DNA from: Mageeibacillus sp. UBA1255
GTDB lineage: Bacteria; Bacillota; Clostridia; UBA1212; UBA1255
Length of the DNA stretch: 40,535 nt
Assembly: GCA_002308795.1 (NCBI GenBank)
Contig: DBVV01000142.1
Coordinates: forward strand, 1-40,535
Direction: 5' to 3'
The translations under genes and the position numbers were made by a program. Shown here piece by piece: positions 40,473 through 40,535 of the stretch; position 1 is the stretch's first letter; each line of letters starts with the position of its first letter. The notes below the pieces were generated by a model that was not told where the DNA came from, ran no database searches, and worked only from the letters and a program-made list of their open reading frames with translations.

Positions 40473-40535
40473 GAGTTATTTTCAAGCGGTCTGCGGAATT
40501 TCTGACGGTACCTCACTTGCAAAACTAAATTCCAC

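Overview
The window looks like a chromosomal segment of a Gram-positive anaerobe of class Clostridia, probably an uncultured gut-type lineage. The signs are a bifunctional IspH/ribosomal protein S1 gene, a stand-alone HutP-family gene, the block rpsF-ssb-rpsR-gdpP-rplI-dnaB-tilS-hpt-ftsH, RecD2, AddB and ComF, strong AGGAGG-type ribosome binding sites and moderate GC content. The lineage is inferred from gene content only. Most of the window is housekeeping DNA without transposons, phage genes or cas genes.

Left part (1-2907). It opens with at least seven 54-bp tandem units, each able to fold into the same hairpin. A near-consensus promoter follows, then a tetrahydrofolate (THF) riboswitch whose start coincides with the predicted transcription start, then a hairpin that can hide the ribosome binding site. 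This controls a folate-type ECF transporter S component that carries a large insertion. A Card1-like (DUF1887) CARF-nuclease gene follows on the same strand, with no CRISPR locus in sight.

Middle part (2914-17607). thrS (lacking the TGS domain) is divergent from a three-gene unit: an aldose 1-epimerase fused to a 2-hydroxyacid dehydrogenase, murG, and a membrane-anchored clostripain-family protease. A bidirectional terminator separates these from a CDF metal exporter. Next come tRNA-His with its own promoter, leader hairpin and terminator, and a short intracellular GH29 fucosidase. A unit reading hutP-cmk-plsC-ispH/S1 follows.

Right part (17731-40378). Everything is on the minus strand in tightly packed, often overlapping genes. 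From the right edge inward the order is rpsF, ssb, rpsR, gdpP, rplI, dnaB, tilS, hpt, ftsH, recD2, comF, an ABC-F ATPase, phoH, ybeY, era, recO, deoB, yhaM and addB. The genes serve replication (ssb, dnaB), recombination and repair (recO, addB, recD2), ribosome biogenesis and decoding (rpsF, rpsR, rplI, era, ybeY, tilS), c-di-AMP turnover (gdpP), proteolysis (ftsH) and nucleotide salvage (hpt, deoB).

The points most worth a second look are the hairpin array, the folate-riboswitch operon carrying an orphan CARF nuclease, the epimerase-dehydrogenase fusion, and the long hairpin between rpsR and gdpP.
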